Shown here: positions 53,326 through 64,000 of the stretch, piece by piece
Layout of the letters: each line of letters begins with the position of its first letter
Numbering within the stretch: the first letter of the stretch is position 1
Assembly: GCA_025765595.1 (NCBI GenBank)
Contig: JAIVFH010000007.1
Location: 62,001 to 126,000, forward strand
Direction of reading: 5' to 3'
DNA: 64,000 nt
DNA from: Obelidium mucronatum
Taxonomy: Eukaryota > Chytridiomycota > Chytridiomycetes > Chytridiales > Chytriomycetaceae
Translations under genes and position numbers: made by a program
Notes under the pieces: generated by a model
Told to the model about the DNA's origin: nothing
The model's database searches: none
Seen by the model: the letters and a program-made list of their open reading frames with translations, nothing else

Positions 53326-54240
53326 GAAACACTTCAGCAAATATTCGCTTATATCCATCCAGCCTCTGTCTGGCGCTATCGAGAGCTCTGCCGCTCTATC
53401 CATCACGCACTCACGGACCCTCGATTCGCTCGCATCAATTTACAACTACACATGGTGGGACTGGGACACCCTGACTGCAACACCACCAGCGACAATCCGC
53501 TAAAGCCGAATATAATCACGCACTTGGATATCTTGGATCGCCTGTGGTGGAAAATGGCTTCTCCGTATCATGAACTCTATGTGAAAATGAAGTTGGACCA
53601 ACTCGTTCGAATGGATTTTAGCTATACGGAACTCTACGGCCGAATTCCCAGTTCCATCTCTCATATATCGAACATATCATCTTTATGTCTGAATAATAAC
53701 CATCTTCGAGGGGAAATTCCAGATGAACTAGGCCTCTTGGTGAACCTTGTAGACTTGACGCTTTCGAGGAATGAATTCACGGGGAGAATACCGGCTTCTT
53801 TTGGCGCATTAAAGCGACTCAAGATTCTTGGGCTATGCCATAACCGGCTGACGGGATCTTTGCCTGTGGAATTGAGTGCATTGGTGGGGTTGAAATACCT
53901 TTCCTCCAGCTACAACAGACTCGAGGGATGTATCCCGGTTGAGTATGGTAATCTAGTTGAGCTAAACTGTCTTGTTCTGGACTCCAACCGGCTGTCTGGG
54001 CATATTCCCCGAAGCTTTGGAAATCTAAAAAGCCTTCAATATCTGTCGCTGGCAGAGAATCAGTTTCAAGGGGACCTTCCGGAAGAACTATCCAGACTAC
54101 AGAATCTTGCCATGCTTTTTCTGAACGAAAATCGGTTTTCAGAGAGTGTGATTGCGACGGTTTTTGGTTTGGGTTTGCCAATCCGCTGTGTCAACTTAGT
54201 CAACGCATGTGGAAATAATCGCGCTATGATTTGTCGATAA
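53326..54240 (+). pseudogene. F-box-like/LRR gene, repeat copy B (5' truncated)
   Basis: The frame is open from the breakpoint at 53326 (ETLQQIFAYIHPASVWR) to the stop at 54240 with no breaks, giving about eight plant-type LRRs (LCLNNNHLRGEIPDELGLL, LSLAENQFQGDLPEELSR). It lacks the first ~13 residues and any start in the proper place; an internal ATG at 53452 would drop the F-box-like head. If the tandem repeat is an assembly artefact, this is the correct body of the gene that begins at 51214. Confidence 0.65.
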
Positions 54241-54462
54241 TAATGCGGTCGGTTGTTGGTATTTGTAAAATAATGAATAGACCTTTTCTAGTTTTGGCAT
54301 CTTTTGGAAATCCAAAGCTTCTCCTAATAGCAAGTTGAATACACGTTTATTAAATCTCGATAGCAACGAAAGAAACAAAACCCCCCTACATAGTAACTGT
54401 ATTGATAGCTGTATTGATCACATTTTTCATTATTTTATTTATTTATTTATTATCTTTAAATA

Positions 54463-54780
54463 ATGTCTCTCAACAGCCAGCTGGAACACCTACAGTCTCG
54501 CTACGTTGGAACCGGCCACGCTGACACAATCAAGTTCGAATGGCTGCAAACTCAGCACAGAGATACCTATGCAACATGCGCTGGTCACGGGTCTCTAGCT
54601 GCGTACTTTGCTGTTGCTGAGAACGAATCAATCGGAAGAGTTCGATTCAACTTGATTGAAGTAATTATCTGTTTAATCTTTTTCAATTACTACTCCCTCT
54701 TGATGATTGACTGTTTCGCTTTTTTGTGTTCTTTGCAGAAAATGGTCCGACCATGCGGTCCGGCACCACAACAGGATTAA
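54463..54780 (+). CDS. SF3B5: splicing factor 3B subunit 5 (SF3b10), copy B
   Basis: Exons 54463-54660 and 54739-54780, same 79-residue product as copy A (AYFAVAENESIGRVRFNLIE, VRPCGPAP end). The intron and both flanks are also identical as far as read. It is convergent with the Rac gene, stops 212 bp apart. Confidence 0.9.
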   Translation: MSLNSQLEHLQSRYVGTGHADTIKFEWLQTQHRDTYATCAGHGSLAAYFAVAENESIGRVRFNLIEVIICLIFFNYYSLLMIDCFAFLCSLQKMVRPCGPAPQQD

Positions 54781-54992
54781 ACGTGACTTCAGCAATATTC
54801 AAAATCCTCTTTCAAGAGTCGGAGCCAACAGGCATTTAATGGGAATTGATGGTTAAAGAATAAAACGTAATTACTATTTTCTTTTTTGGAAGGAACAGAA
54901 CAAGGGAAACACGCCACACACACACACATTCACAACGCACAAATTCCGTACAATACTCAACAGACATTATCAAAGCAACCAACCCCAAAAAA

Positions 54993-56210
<1,218 letters not shown>

Positions 56211-56386
56211 GTTGGTGGTGGTTGTCTGACTCTTCAAACTGAAAAATTAACAATCTTTTCCAGAAGCTCCTTTTGTTCTATTTTGGGAATTAACCAAAAA
56301 AACCTCAACATCCAGCAAGCAAAATAAAAGAACTGGGTAAATAAAAATCATTCTTCATATATGCGTTTTTGTTCAGAAGCAACAGC

Positions 56387-59300
56387 TCAAAATTCCCAGT
56401 CCTATTGCGCTTGTTAGTAGAGCGCAAGAAAGGGTTTATGAATTCGAAATACTCACATCTTCCAAATGAGTCGCCCACTTAAACTTGTCGCGTAAACTGC
56501 GGTTGAAAATCTTGTCCAAATCAACATCAAACTTTTTGCACCAGGCCACTGAGATCCGTGGGTCAATGTAATTGATTTTAGAGGTTCCCAAAGCAGTAGT
56601 TTTGTTTTCATCCTATAGTGGTAAAAAGATCTGTCTTAACATCAGGTGCTTTTTTTTTGTCAACGACCAATGTGTTACCCTGTCGATCATTTGCAATTTG
56701 ATGTTCTCGATCTTTTTCGTGATATCCTCCAACTTCTTCTCCAACTTTTCTACTGGCAAAGTATCCAACGCAACAGTTGACTTCTTTTTGGTGTCCAAAG
56801 ACTTTAGCGGAGATTGACCCTCCGCTTTTCTTTTTTCGTTCTCCTTCTCCAATGCTTTGGCACGTGCAATCTTCTCCTTTTCTTCTTGCATAGTATGGTA
56901 TCGTGCAATGAACTCATCATCTACGTCGCTTTCATCTTCTGCCAGTTCGGGGCGTTTCTTTTTGAGTTTTGGGTCCACTTCAAGAAGTGCTTTTTTGACA
57001 AGGCTCCTTTCGTATTTCATACCTCGAACCTGTAGAGACATCATACTTCAGGACAAAACAACCCATGTCCAAGAAAAAAATTGTACCTTATCAGTAATCT
57101 TCTCCATCGCGGCAGAATGTCCCTTGGAAACAGCACGCTGGTGATTACACAGAATTGCAACCTGTCTGTTTGCGCGGTTATATGCAAGCACTTTCTCATT
57201 CACTGTTCCGTCAACAGGGGTATGTGCGAGTAACTCCTTCTGGAAAGTATACGAAGCGTTGAAAGTACGAAAGACTTTTGCACTTAGTCCAGGCATGTGT
57301 CGAGTCAGATCCTTATTCAGGATCCCAGTCTTGTGAATTTTTTTTTCAAATAATTTTAAAACGACTGTAGAGAGGCCTCCCTGAATTTTCCAAACTTACA
57401 TTCAATCGGTCAAACAACATGTCCCCTTCTTTCTTTGGATCGCGCTTGAAAATCTTGATGTTTTTAAAAACTTGGTCGTCGACTTCCACTTGGTTGTAAT
57501 ACCGGATGGAATCTTTACCCAAAAAGTCAAAAATAACCTTGTTGGGGGGTTCTAAAGTGACATGCTCGAAACGAAGGGAGCAACAACCGACAGTATCTGC
57601 TTCATCTTCTCCCTTTTCGTTTCCTGCTCTGAGTGCGAGTCGGTCGATAAAGTAGAGAGCTGTTGAAAGTTGCCGTGTCGCCATCACTTTATCTTTAAGA
57701 CCTTCAGTATAATCACGACGAATCTTGTCAATGTGTTTCTATAATAATAATGACAAAAACAATTTAAGAAATTAATTCACTAAGATACTCGGATCTTTCA
57801 AAAAAAGAAGCGCATTACCTTCAACTCTCTAGCCTTTTCAAACTTTTTCAAATCACTCTGCCCTTTCAAAGAAGAAGTCGCGGCCATTAGAACGTACTTG
57901 ATGTTGTCGTTCACGTTTTCTTTCCAGGTCGCCAACCAGGCAACAGTATTGTCGTGCACAATGGAGCCCCATTTGTGGCCAGCCGGTGGGTCAGGAATTT
58001 TAGCTTCCTTTCCAATATTCAAGGTCACTTGTTCTGGCATCACTCTCAACTGACGTAAATTTCAGTCCGACTAATACCTTATCCAAAATCAAGCATAAAC
58101 ACATCAAACCTTCAAAGTTCCTGTCTTTGGGTGATCACCACGGCCACGAAATAGTCCAGGAGGTTCAATACGGAAGTTGCCTACTTTTTCCTTACGACCA
58201 TCAAAGATGGCCCATCCGTACTTTTCTTCCAACTCTTCCTTTTCCTTTTTGATGGCCTACACGAAAATTGAATTCTTCAGAATCGCAAATCACAACCTCA
58301 AGGTTAATAACGGTGCTTACGAGTTTCTCTTCTTTTGTCTTGGTTTTTCGTTGTTCCTTTAACTCATTCAAATAATTAACGATTGGAGTAAAGTCGCATT
58401 TCGAGAATTCTTTGATCGGCGATTTCTGTTGCGATCAAAAGAGGGAGCATTTAAGTGATCGTGGAAACAAATGGATTATTTGCAAAAACCTTTTTTTCAC
58501 GAGCCAAAACGGTTTGGAAATCTCGGAAAAAGTTGGCCACAAACGTCTTGTTCTTTTCGTAGTCTGTCCCAACAACTCCAGCAAAGAAAGTCGCAACTTC
58601 CTCCGAATCAGGTTCCAATGTGATGGGAACACCTTGATGAATAATTTGTATTGGTCAGTTTGGTGGATCAGCATCCATCCAAGGAATGAGCCTACCATCG
58701 TACTTCATCTTGATTCCATGTGGCACGTACGCAGGTGGGAAAACAACACCATTGTGAGACATTGTTTTCCACTTTTCAGCGCCATCACCAAGACCATTGA
58801 TCCACCACGCGTATTCCTCTTCACCTTCTTCATCCTCACCTTCCTCTCCATCTTTATTATCCGCATCCACTTCCTTCCCTTTCTTTCCCTTCTCAGTCTT
58901 GACCTTCTTCTTGTCGACATTTTCCTTCTTGACTTTTGCAGGTGTGGATGAGGAAGAAGTCTTGGCCTTCTTTGAAAGGGGAGTGTCGTCTGAATCCGAA
59001 TCTGAAGGTGCCGCCGCCTTGGTCTTTCGCTTTGAAGCGGGTGCAGATTCAGGCTCCTTCTTTGGCTTCGCGGGCTTCTTTGCCTTTGAGAGTGGCACAT
59101 CTTCATCATCCTCCTCTTCATCAGACTCTTCCTTTTCCGTTTTTTGCTTCTTGGTTTTGGCGTTGTTTGTATTCTTGTCGGAATTGCTGGACGCCGAAGA
59201 TGGTCGCTTTTTCTGCTGAGTTTTTGAAAGGGGTGCATCGTCTTCGTCGTCTTCGGTTTCTGATACTTCCTCTTTGCTCTTCTTTGAGTCGCCTAATTTT

Positions 59301-59571
59301 TTGGAGAGAATTATAGACGTCTCATTAATATTCATGAATAATAACTAACAATAACAAAGAAAGAAAGAAAAAAAAATTGAATGGTTTAACAAAAAAGAAA
59401 TATACTCTTTTTCGTATTCTTTGTCTGGTTTTGTTTCTTTGGTTTCTTGTTATCATCTGAATCATAATCAGATGGGGCGGCGTCTTCACCACTCGTGGTT
59501 CCCTGGCGGTCCGAGTCCGAGTCTGACTCTTCTTTGAGGCTTTTTTGCGTGTTAGATGCTCGGCGGCTCAT
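56387..59571 (-). CDS. TOP1: DNA topoisomerase I (type IB)
   Basis: Eleven exons (59571-59406, 59292-58696, 58632-58490, 58425-58321, 58256-58110, 58049-57819, 57738-57400, 57329-57087, 57029-56679, 56612-56457, 56401-56387), 830 residues, every junction in phase. The N-terminal ~220 residues are an acidic/Lys-rich nuclear tail with repeated DDxPLSK units. The core has [68 protein letters not shown] charged coiled linker ([14 protein letters not shown]) precedes the active-site Tyr in [19 protein letters not shown]. The last 15-nt exon encodes DWEF, matching the family terminus. The enzyme relaxes supercoils by single-strand nicking during transcription and replication. Confidence 0.93.
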
Positions 59572-60015
59572 TGGTCGAGAAAGCAGTTGTTGAAGTTGTT
59601 GGTGGTGGTTGAGTTGGTGGTTTTTTGTCAAAGTCCCGAAAAACGGAAAAAATGGCAAAGTCTTTTTTACAGTGGAGAGTGCGCGTCCTTTGGTGTAAAC
59701 GCAAAAGGACGGCGGGAAGCTGAAGAATGTGCGTTTTAATTCGAATGTTGATGCTGAAAAGTCTGAAATTCGTAAAGTTGAAGGGGAACTTTGTGAAGGA
59801 CAACAACGTCTGGTGGTGTCATTGGAAGGCGCAAAGAGAGATATTCGCCGTATGGCTTTGGCAATAGTAAAATGGTTTTCACTATAGCTGTGTGTTTGGC
59901 TCCTCAGGCCAAGGCAGAACAACCCGCATCGGGGGCCAGCCATTTTATTGGTCAACACAAGCTTTCAAAAAATATTGAAACTGAGGGATACAAATTCACA
60001 CACTTTATTTATCTA
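59572..60015. other. topoisomerase I promoter / carotenoid oxygenase 3' flank
   Basis: 444 bp. Both flanking genes are on the minus strand. Contains TTG/GTT-rich sequence next to the topoisomerase start (59583-59630) and a short AT-rich stretch at 59960-60005. Open frames here do not resemble a protein family. Confidence 0.4.
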
Positions 60016-61766
60016 TTAAACAAAAGCCCCGTGCAATCCATACGGAAGGCCCAACCCAATATCGGCCTTGGCAACTTCAGTGAAAGACTTGGCGTCCAGG
60101 ACGAGCAAATAACTCTTCGCCAAACTACCATCCAACACAACAGACAACACAACACCGTCGTCTTCGGATCCATTCCCGCTTGCGGTAGGGTTCGCGACAA
60201 ATATTGGTTCACTAGGAGTATGTCCCACCTTCATCCACGACACGTAAGTCTGAGTTTGCGTGTCAAACTTGACCAAACTGTCAAAAAGAACATGAGAGTG
60301 CAAGTGACGAAACATGGTCGAAACGCCGTACACGAAGCGATAATTCGCGTTATGTCTCCAGCTTGGATTAATCCGAGGAAGTTCCATCGACACTGGGGAA
60401 TCAAAAACCACCTCCATCATTGGGGCTGTCTTGGACAGAGCGTCTAGCTGGACGGCATATTTAGTCTTCTCCGCGGCCAAATTTGGCAACTTGAATCTTT
60501 TGAAACGTGTTGTGACCAGCTCTCGAATTTGGTCAACAAGATCGTAATCTGACGAGTTCTTCAAAGACTCCACATTGAATGCAGATACGACTTCCCCGGT
60601 TTTACACATGAGTAGATCCATCACAATGTCGCCAGTTTCAGGATCATCGAAAGCGTTCACTGTGTGGAAGCAGAAGTCAGCTGGGTACTGGTATTCAGCC
60701 ACAACTCGCTTTTCTTGCCGGCCAATCACGAGAATTCTGGATTTGCGGGAAGGGTCCCATTCCATGGCGCCGACCATGTTTCGGGCTTTGAAGATTCTCA
60801 TACCCTTGGCCCCGTACGCAAGTGGCCACAATTGGATAATGACATATTTTTGAGTCGAGGAAAACGAATGCTGGTAGGCAAAGTATGGATCTTTGAACTT
60901 GGCGAGAATCGTTGCAGTGCTCTCTTCATGAGTGAGGACAGACAAATCCTGGCTTGCTTCAAAGACAATGTACTCAGACTTGAGGCCAGGACAAACCACA
61001 ACATTCATGAAAGAGTTGCTGATCGGGTCAATTTCTTCGTGTGAAGCAGAGAGAATTCCTTTACCCAACTGGAAATTGATCGTGGTTAATGATTGTCAAG
61101 GTACCAACTGAAGTGCGAGATAAGTAAACCAACCTCTGCATTCAAAAGACCATAAGTCTTAACAGATCCTTTTTCAGCAACAGGAGCAAGTGTTTCAGCA
61201 TCAATTAACTGGATGCGATTCGCATCTGTCTTGATCACACACACAGGTTTCTCAAACCCAGGAACAACCAATCTGGGAGTCATTGTGACATTAATGCCTT
61301 CTTCTTGATCAGGATGTCCAATGTGGGTAAACATCTTTCCAAATGCCACTTGACAAGGATCTGTGAAGGGTCCAAAGGTTGTCCCAGCAACACCAATCTT
61401 CTGGATGGATTCCATACGAGATCGGCCCGTCAAACGGCTTCTATAACTCACTCCAGCTCCTTTTGGATGAATCGTAAACAGGTGGGTCAGACCAATCCCA
61501 TCGAACTGTTTCGATCAGTGTCAGCAGTAGATAGTGGAGCTCATACAAACGATCAATTATACCCAATGGTTCAGCGATATCTTTCGACCTTCAGCTTCAA
61601 CAGCCAGGATGCCTGGTCCAGTACGGTACAGCTGTCCAGAGAGCCAAGACGGAATCGCGCCTTCAATGGTGCATTCAATGGGGTCCAACACTTCCTTGCC
61701 GTCGTTGTAAGTGGCCACGAATGGCCACTGCGGGTCATCGACAGCTGCGTGACTCGTACTGACCAT
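60016..61766 (-). CDS. carotenoid cleavage oxygenase (RPE65/CCD family)
   Basis: Exons 61766-61563, 61505-61134 and 61068-60016, 542 residues. N-terminal signature IPSWLSGQLYRTGPGIL; then HWFDGIGLTHLFTIH with the family's typical W-x-DG; FCFHTVNAFDD containing an iron-ligand His; MFRHLHSHVLFDSLVKFD; and the end SEPIFVANPTASGNGSEDDG, with LPYGLHGAFV supplying the last iron-ligand His. These non-haem iron enzymes split carotenoids or retinoid-like substrates with O2. In zoosporic fungi one role is making retinal for rhodopsin-guanylyl cyclase phototaxis; whether this enzyme does so is inference. It shares a 606-bp divergent promoter with the ammonia-lyase gene. Confidence 0.88.
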
Positions 61767-62372
61767 TTTTTTTCTTGTTTCTTTCAATTCAAAACGAAGG
61801 GAAATTGGTTTGGGACAAGCCCAGACAGCCCTCTGAAGCACTTCGTATCCCACACCAAAACATGCGCACAAACATGCCATTCTGTTGCTTGGCATCCTCT
61901 CAGAATTTCGATTATATCGTAAGTTGTTTGTTTCTGAGGATATTAGAACCAAAGAGACAGTTTTCCCTCAATTTCGTCGTTGCCAATGTGATCCGATAAG
62001 CATCACCCATTTCAATCTTAATGGGATCTTCCCTTTACTCTTCGCGATATTTTCATAAAACATGCTTATCGTCCTATCTTGACACACCCTCAATTACATG
62101 CTGTAGCACCTGGCCGCCCGAAGCACCTTAACAAGGTTAAACCGTTGATAAGAATCACCGCCATTCCATTTTCATCATTTCCTTAGCTCCTTTATTGGAG
62201 CATTGAAAGAGGGTTCAAGGGATGCTTTGGCCCCACCTTACAAAAACAGTTAATTGGTCTGTTGGCTTGACTCGGCATCAAGAACAGAAAAATCGAGCAG
62301 GAAAAAAATAACTCCACAAAACTTGTTGTTAATTGACCATTCACCTCTTCCCCCCCTTCTATTCCTACCTCT
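61767..62372. promoter_or_regulatory. divergent promoter with three GATAAG sites
   Basis: Between the carotenoid oxygenase (minus) and ammonia-lyase (plus) starts. GATAAG lies at 61995-62000, its complement CTTATC at 62065-62070, and GATAAG again at 62147-62152, three copies in 158 bp. GATA-type factors bind this hexamer in fungi and often control nitrogen metabolism. Tract TTCCCCCCCTTC at about 62348 lies just before the lyase start. No gene is seen. Confidence 0.5.
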
Positions 62373-64000
62373 ATGAAGAGTTTCTTTGCATCCCTTGCTG
62401 CCAAAAGCAAGTCCAGCGAGCGGGGACCCAATTCACCCTTGTCTCCGCCTCCTTCTCCATCGCTAAGGCCAAAGAGCCTTGCTCCAACAATCAAGACTGG
62501 CAGGAAGGAGGTCATGCTTGCCTTGAATGGCAACAACGAACTGACCCAACTCGCTCTATTCAAGCGCCTCCACGATCAGTGGGATGAAGCCGTACTTGAA
62601 GGAGTGAATATTGATGCTGACCATCGCATCAACCTCTCTGCCTTCCTTGCTGTCATGCACGGCTCTGCCAGCCTTGAAATTTCCGACCGCGAAGCCCTTG
62701 ACCTGGCCCTGCAAGAGTCCATAAACATCTTAGCCAAGCGAGACAACGATGTCTACGGGGTAAACACCGGCTTTGGCGGGAATGCCGACATGCGATCAGA
62801 CGATGCTCAAGCTGTTCAAGTCGGTTTAATCAAGCACTTGAATGCGGGTATGTCGAATCATATACACGATGCAACGATCACAAGAGGCGCGATGATCTTG
62901 CGTGTCTTGTCGATGTCACGTGGCGGCTCTGCTGTCAGATTGGAGCTGATTGAGACGCTCATCAAGCTCATCGATGCGCATGTTTCTCCGTGTGTTCCAC
63001 TTCGCGGCTCTATTAGTGCCAGTGGAGACCTTATGCCCCTCTCGTATGTTGCCGGTTTGATCAGTGGTCGCTTCCAAAACGAGGAGAAAGCCGCAACAGG
63101 TTGACTTCGTCTTTTCTTCGATTCAATGTTTTCGCGATGTTTACCGTTTTTTAACACTGTGTTAATTAGGTCCGAAGGGAGAATTCCTCACTGGAAAACA
63201 AGCCCTTCAACTTGCGGGTGTCCCAGAGCCCATCACTTTTGCTGCCAAAGAAGCACTGGCACTGGTCAATGGAACATCCTTCTCTTGCTCTATGGCAGCC
63301 TCGTGCGTCCTGGAAGCCCATGTAAGTTGTGCCTCCTGTCAACAGTCAACAGCCAATCACTCAATTACAAACATCAACCCCCATCCAGTCCCTTGCCCTC
63401 CTGACTCAAGTACTCACTGCTTTTAGCACCGAAGCGCTTGCTGGGCATGTCGATGCCTTCGACCCTGCTGTGGCCAGGCTAAGACCACATCCTGGCCAAA
63501 CTGAGCTCTGCAACAACATCAGCTTCCTCCTTCGCGACTCTCAGCTTGTTGGAAACGACCGCTCAATCCTGGCGCCCCTTCTCTGGCGCAGAACTATGCC
63601 GCAAGACCGCTACAGCATCCGAACCGCTCCCCAATGGCTCTGTCCACTTGTTGAATGCCTGACTCAAGTCACAAAAACACTCGAGATTGAAATCAACTCG
63701 GTCACTGACAATCCACTCGTCGATGTGGAAAACAAAGCTATTCTTCACGCTGGAAACTTCCAGGCACTCTCTGTTGCTGACACCATGGACCGCCTGAGAC
63801 TCCAGCTTCACAATGCAGGACGTTTGATCTTTGCCCAGCATTCCGAGCTCATTAACCCGGCACTCAGTCAAGGACTGCCCGCGAATTTGGCGTGGGGTCA
63901 TCCGGGAACCGACTTTGGATTCAAAGGACTCGATGTCTCCATGGCATCGTATCTTTCAGAGCTGGGTGACTTGGCGCTGCCAATGTCTGTCCACGTACAG
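62373..64000 (+). CDS. aromatic amino acid ammonia-lyase (PAL/TAL family), partial
   Basis: Exons 62373-63099, 63170-63321 and 63389 to beyond the window end, 496 codons seen. A Ser/Pro-rich leader of about 50 residues precedes the fold. NDVYGVNTGFGGNADMR carries the catalytic Tyr loop; SISASGDLMPLSYVAG holds the Ala-Ser-Gly triad that forms the MIO cofactor; QDRYSIRTAPQW and NSVTDNPLVD are further active-site elements. The selectivity loop reads GLIKHLNAG, with His-Leu where phenylalanine-specific enzymes have Phe-Leu. The enzyme removes ammonia from Phe or Tyr to give cinnamate or coumarate. The C-terminal shielding domain lies outside the window. Confidence 0.92.

Noticed and set aside
58797..59219. 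Ser/Phe-rich plus-strand frame
   Set aside because: Antisense of the acidic/Lys-rich N-terminal tail of topoisomerase I.
59872..60447. Plus-strand frame of 191 codons
   Set aside because: Mostly antisense to the carotenoid oxygenase exon 3; no recognisable domain.

Overview
The window is nuclear DNA from a zoosporic (flagellated) fungus, most likely a chytrid. Genes are dense, sit on both strands and carry many short GT-AG introns (mostly 50-100 nt). The gene set mixes fungal traits (Pap1/Yap-type bZIP factors, GPI-anchored surface proteins, a GH19 chitinase) with traits kept by flagellated lineages (a kinesin-9 motor). Chytrid assignment is inference from gene content; no rRNA or other marker is present. 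All exon structures below were worked out by hand from splice signals, frame and family conservation.

Layout. 0-18.4 kb is mostly conserved single-copy genes: bestrophin-like channel (partial), BTB-TLDc protein, GPI-anchored protein, WW/Cys-rich protein, POT1-like telomere protein, GH19 chitinase, ankyrin/TRP-type channel, complex I B15 (NDUFB4-like) subunit, CBP20, kinesin-9 and peptide deformylase. 18.4-30 kb is an accessory block: one short and three long bZIP genes, an F-box protein, and a GPI-anchored periplasmic-binding-protein-like surface protein followed by a decayed tandem copy. 30-40 kb holds a cluster of eight small type I membrane proteins; most have a ten-cysteine ectodomain, and all but two of the eight have a Gln/Pro-rich cytoplasmic tail ending in a PPP motif. 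An ankyrin gene with two frame breaks interrupts the cluster. 40-46.5 kb has a PHAF1-like gene, two intact type II glycosyltransferases plus a relic third copy, and a polytopic membrane protein. 46.6-56 kb has a small two-TM protein, F-box/LRR genes, short paralogous proteins, and a ~2.07 kb near-identical tandem repeat carrying an LRR gene, SF3B5 and the end of a Rac gene. 56-64 kb has Rac, DNA topoisomerase I, a carotenoid oxygenase and, divergently, an aromatic amino acid ammonia-lyase running off the right edge.

Main observations. (1) The Cys10/TM/Q-P-tail cluster looks like a lineage-specific surface or signal module that grew by tandem duplication; one duplication also copied the 3' end of a bZIP gene. 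(2) Three neighbouring bZIP genes share an unrecognised C-terminal region built around a DSC-x2-MDRQK motif. (3) Single-base frame breaks are concentrated in the expanded accessory families, while nearly all conserved genes read cleanly, which argues for real decay more than random sequencing error. The 2.07 kb repeat, in which neither LRR copy is intact, may instead be an assembly artefact. (4) Extreme exon and intron sizes occur: 12-, 15- and 20-nt coding exons, a stop-codon-only exon and a possible 25-nt intron. (5) The ammonia-lyase has His-Leu at the substrate-selectivity position, which predicts tyrosine use, and its promoter carries three GATAAG sites.
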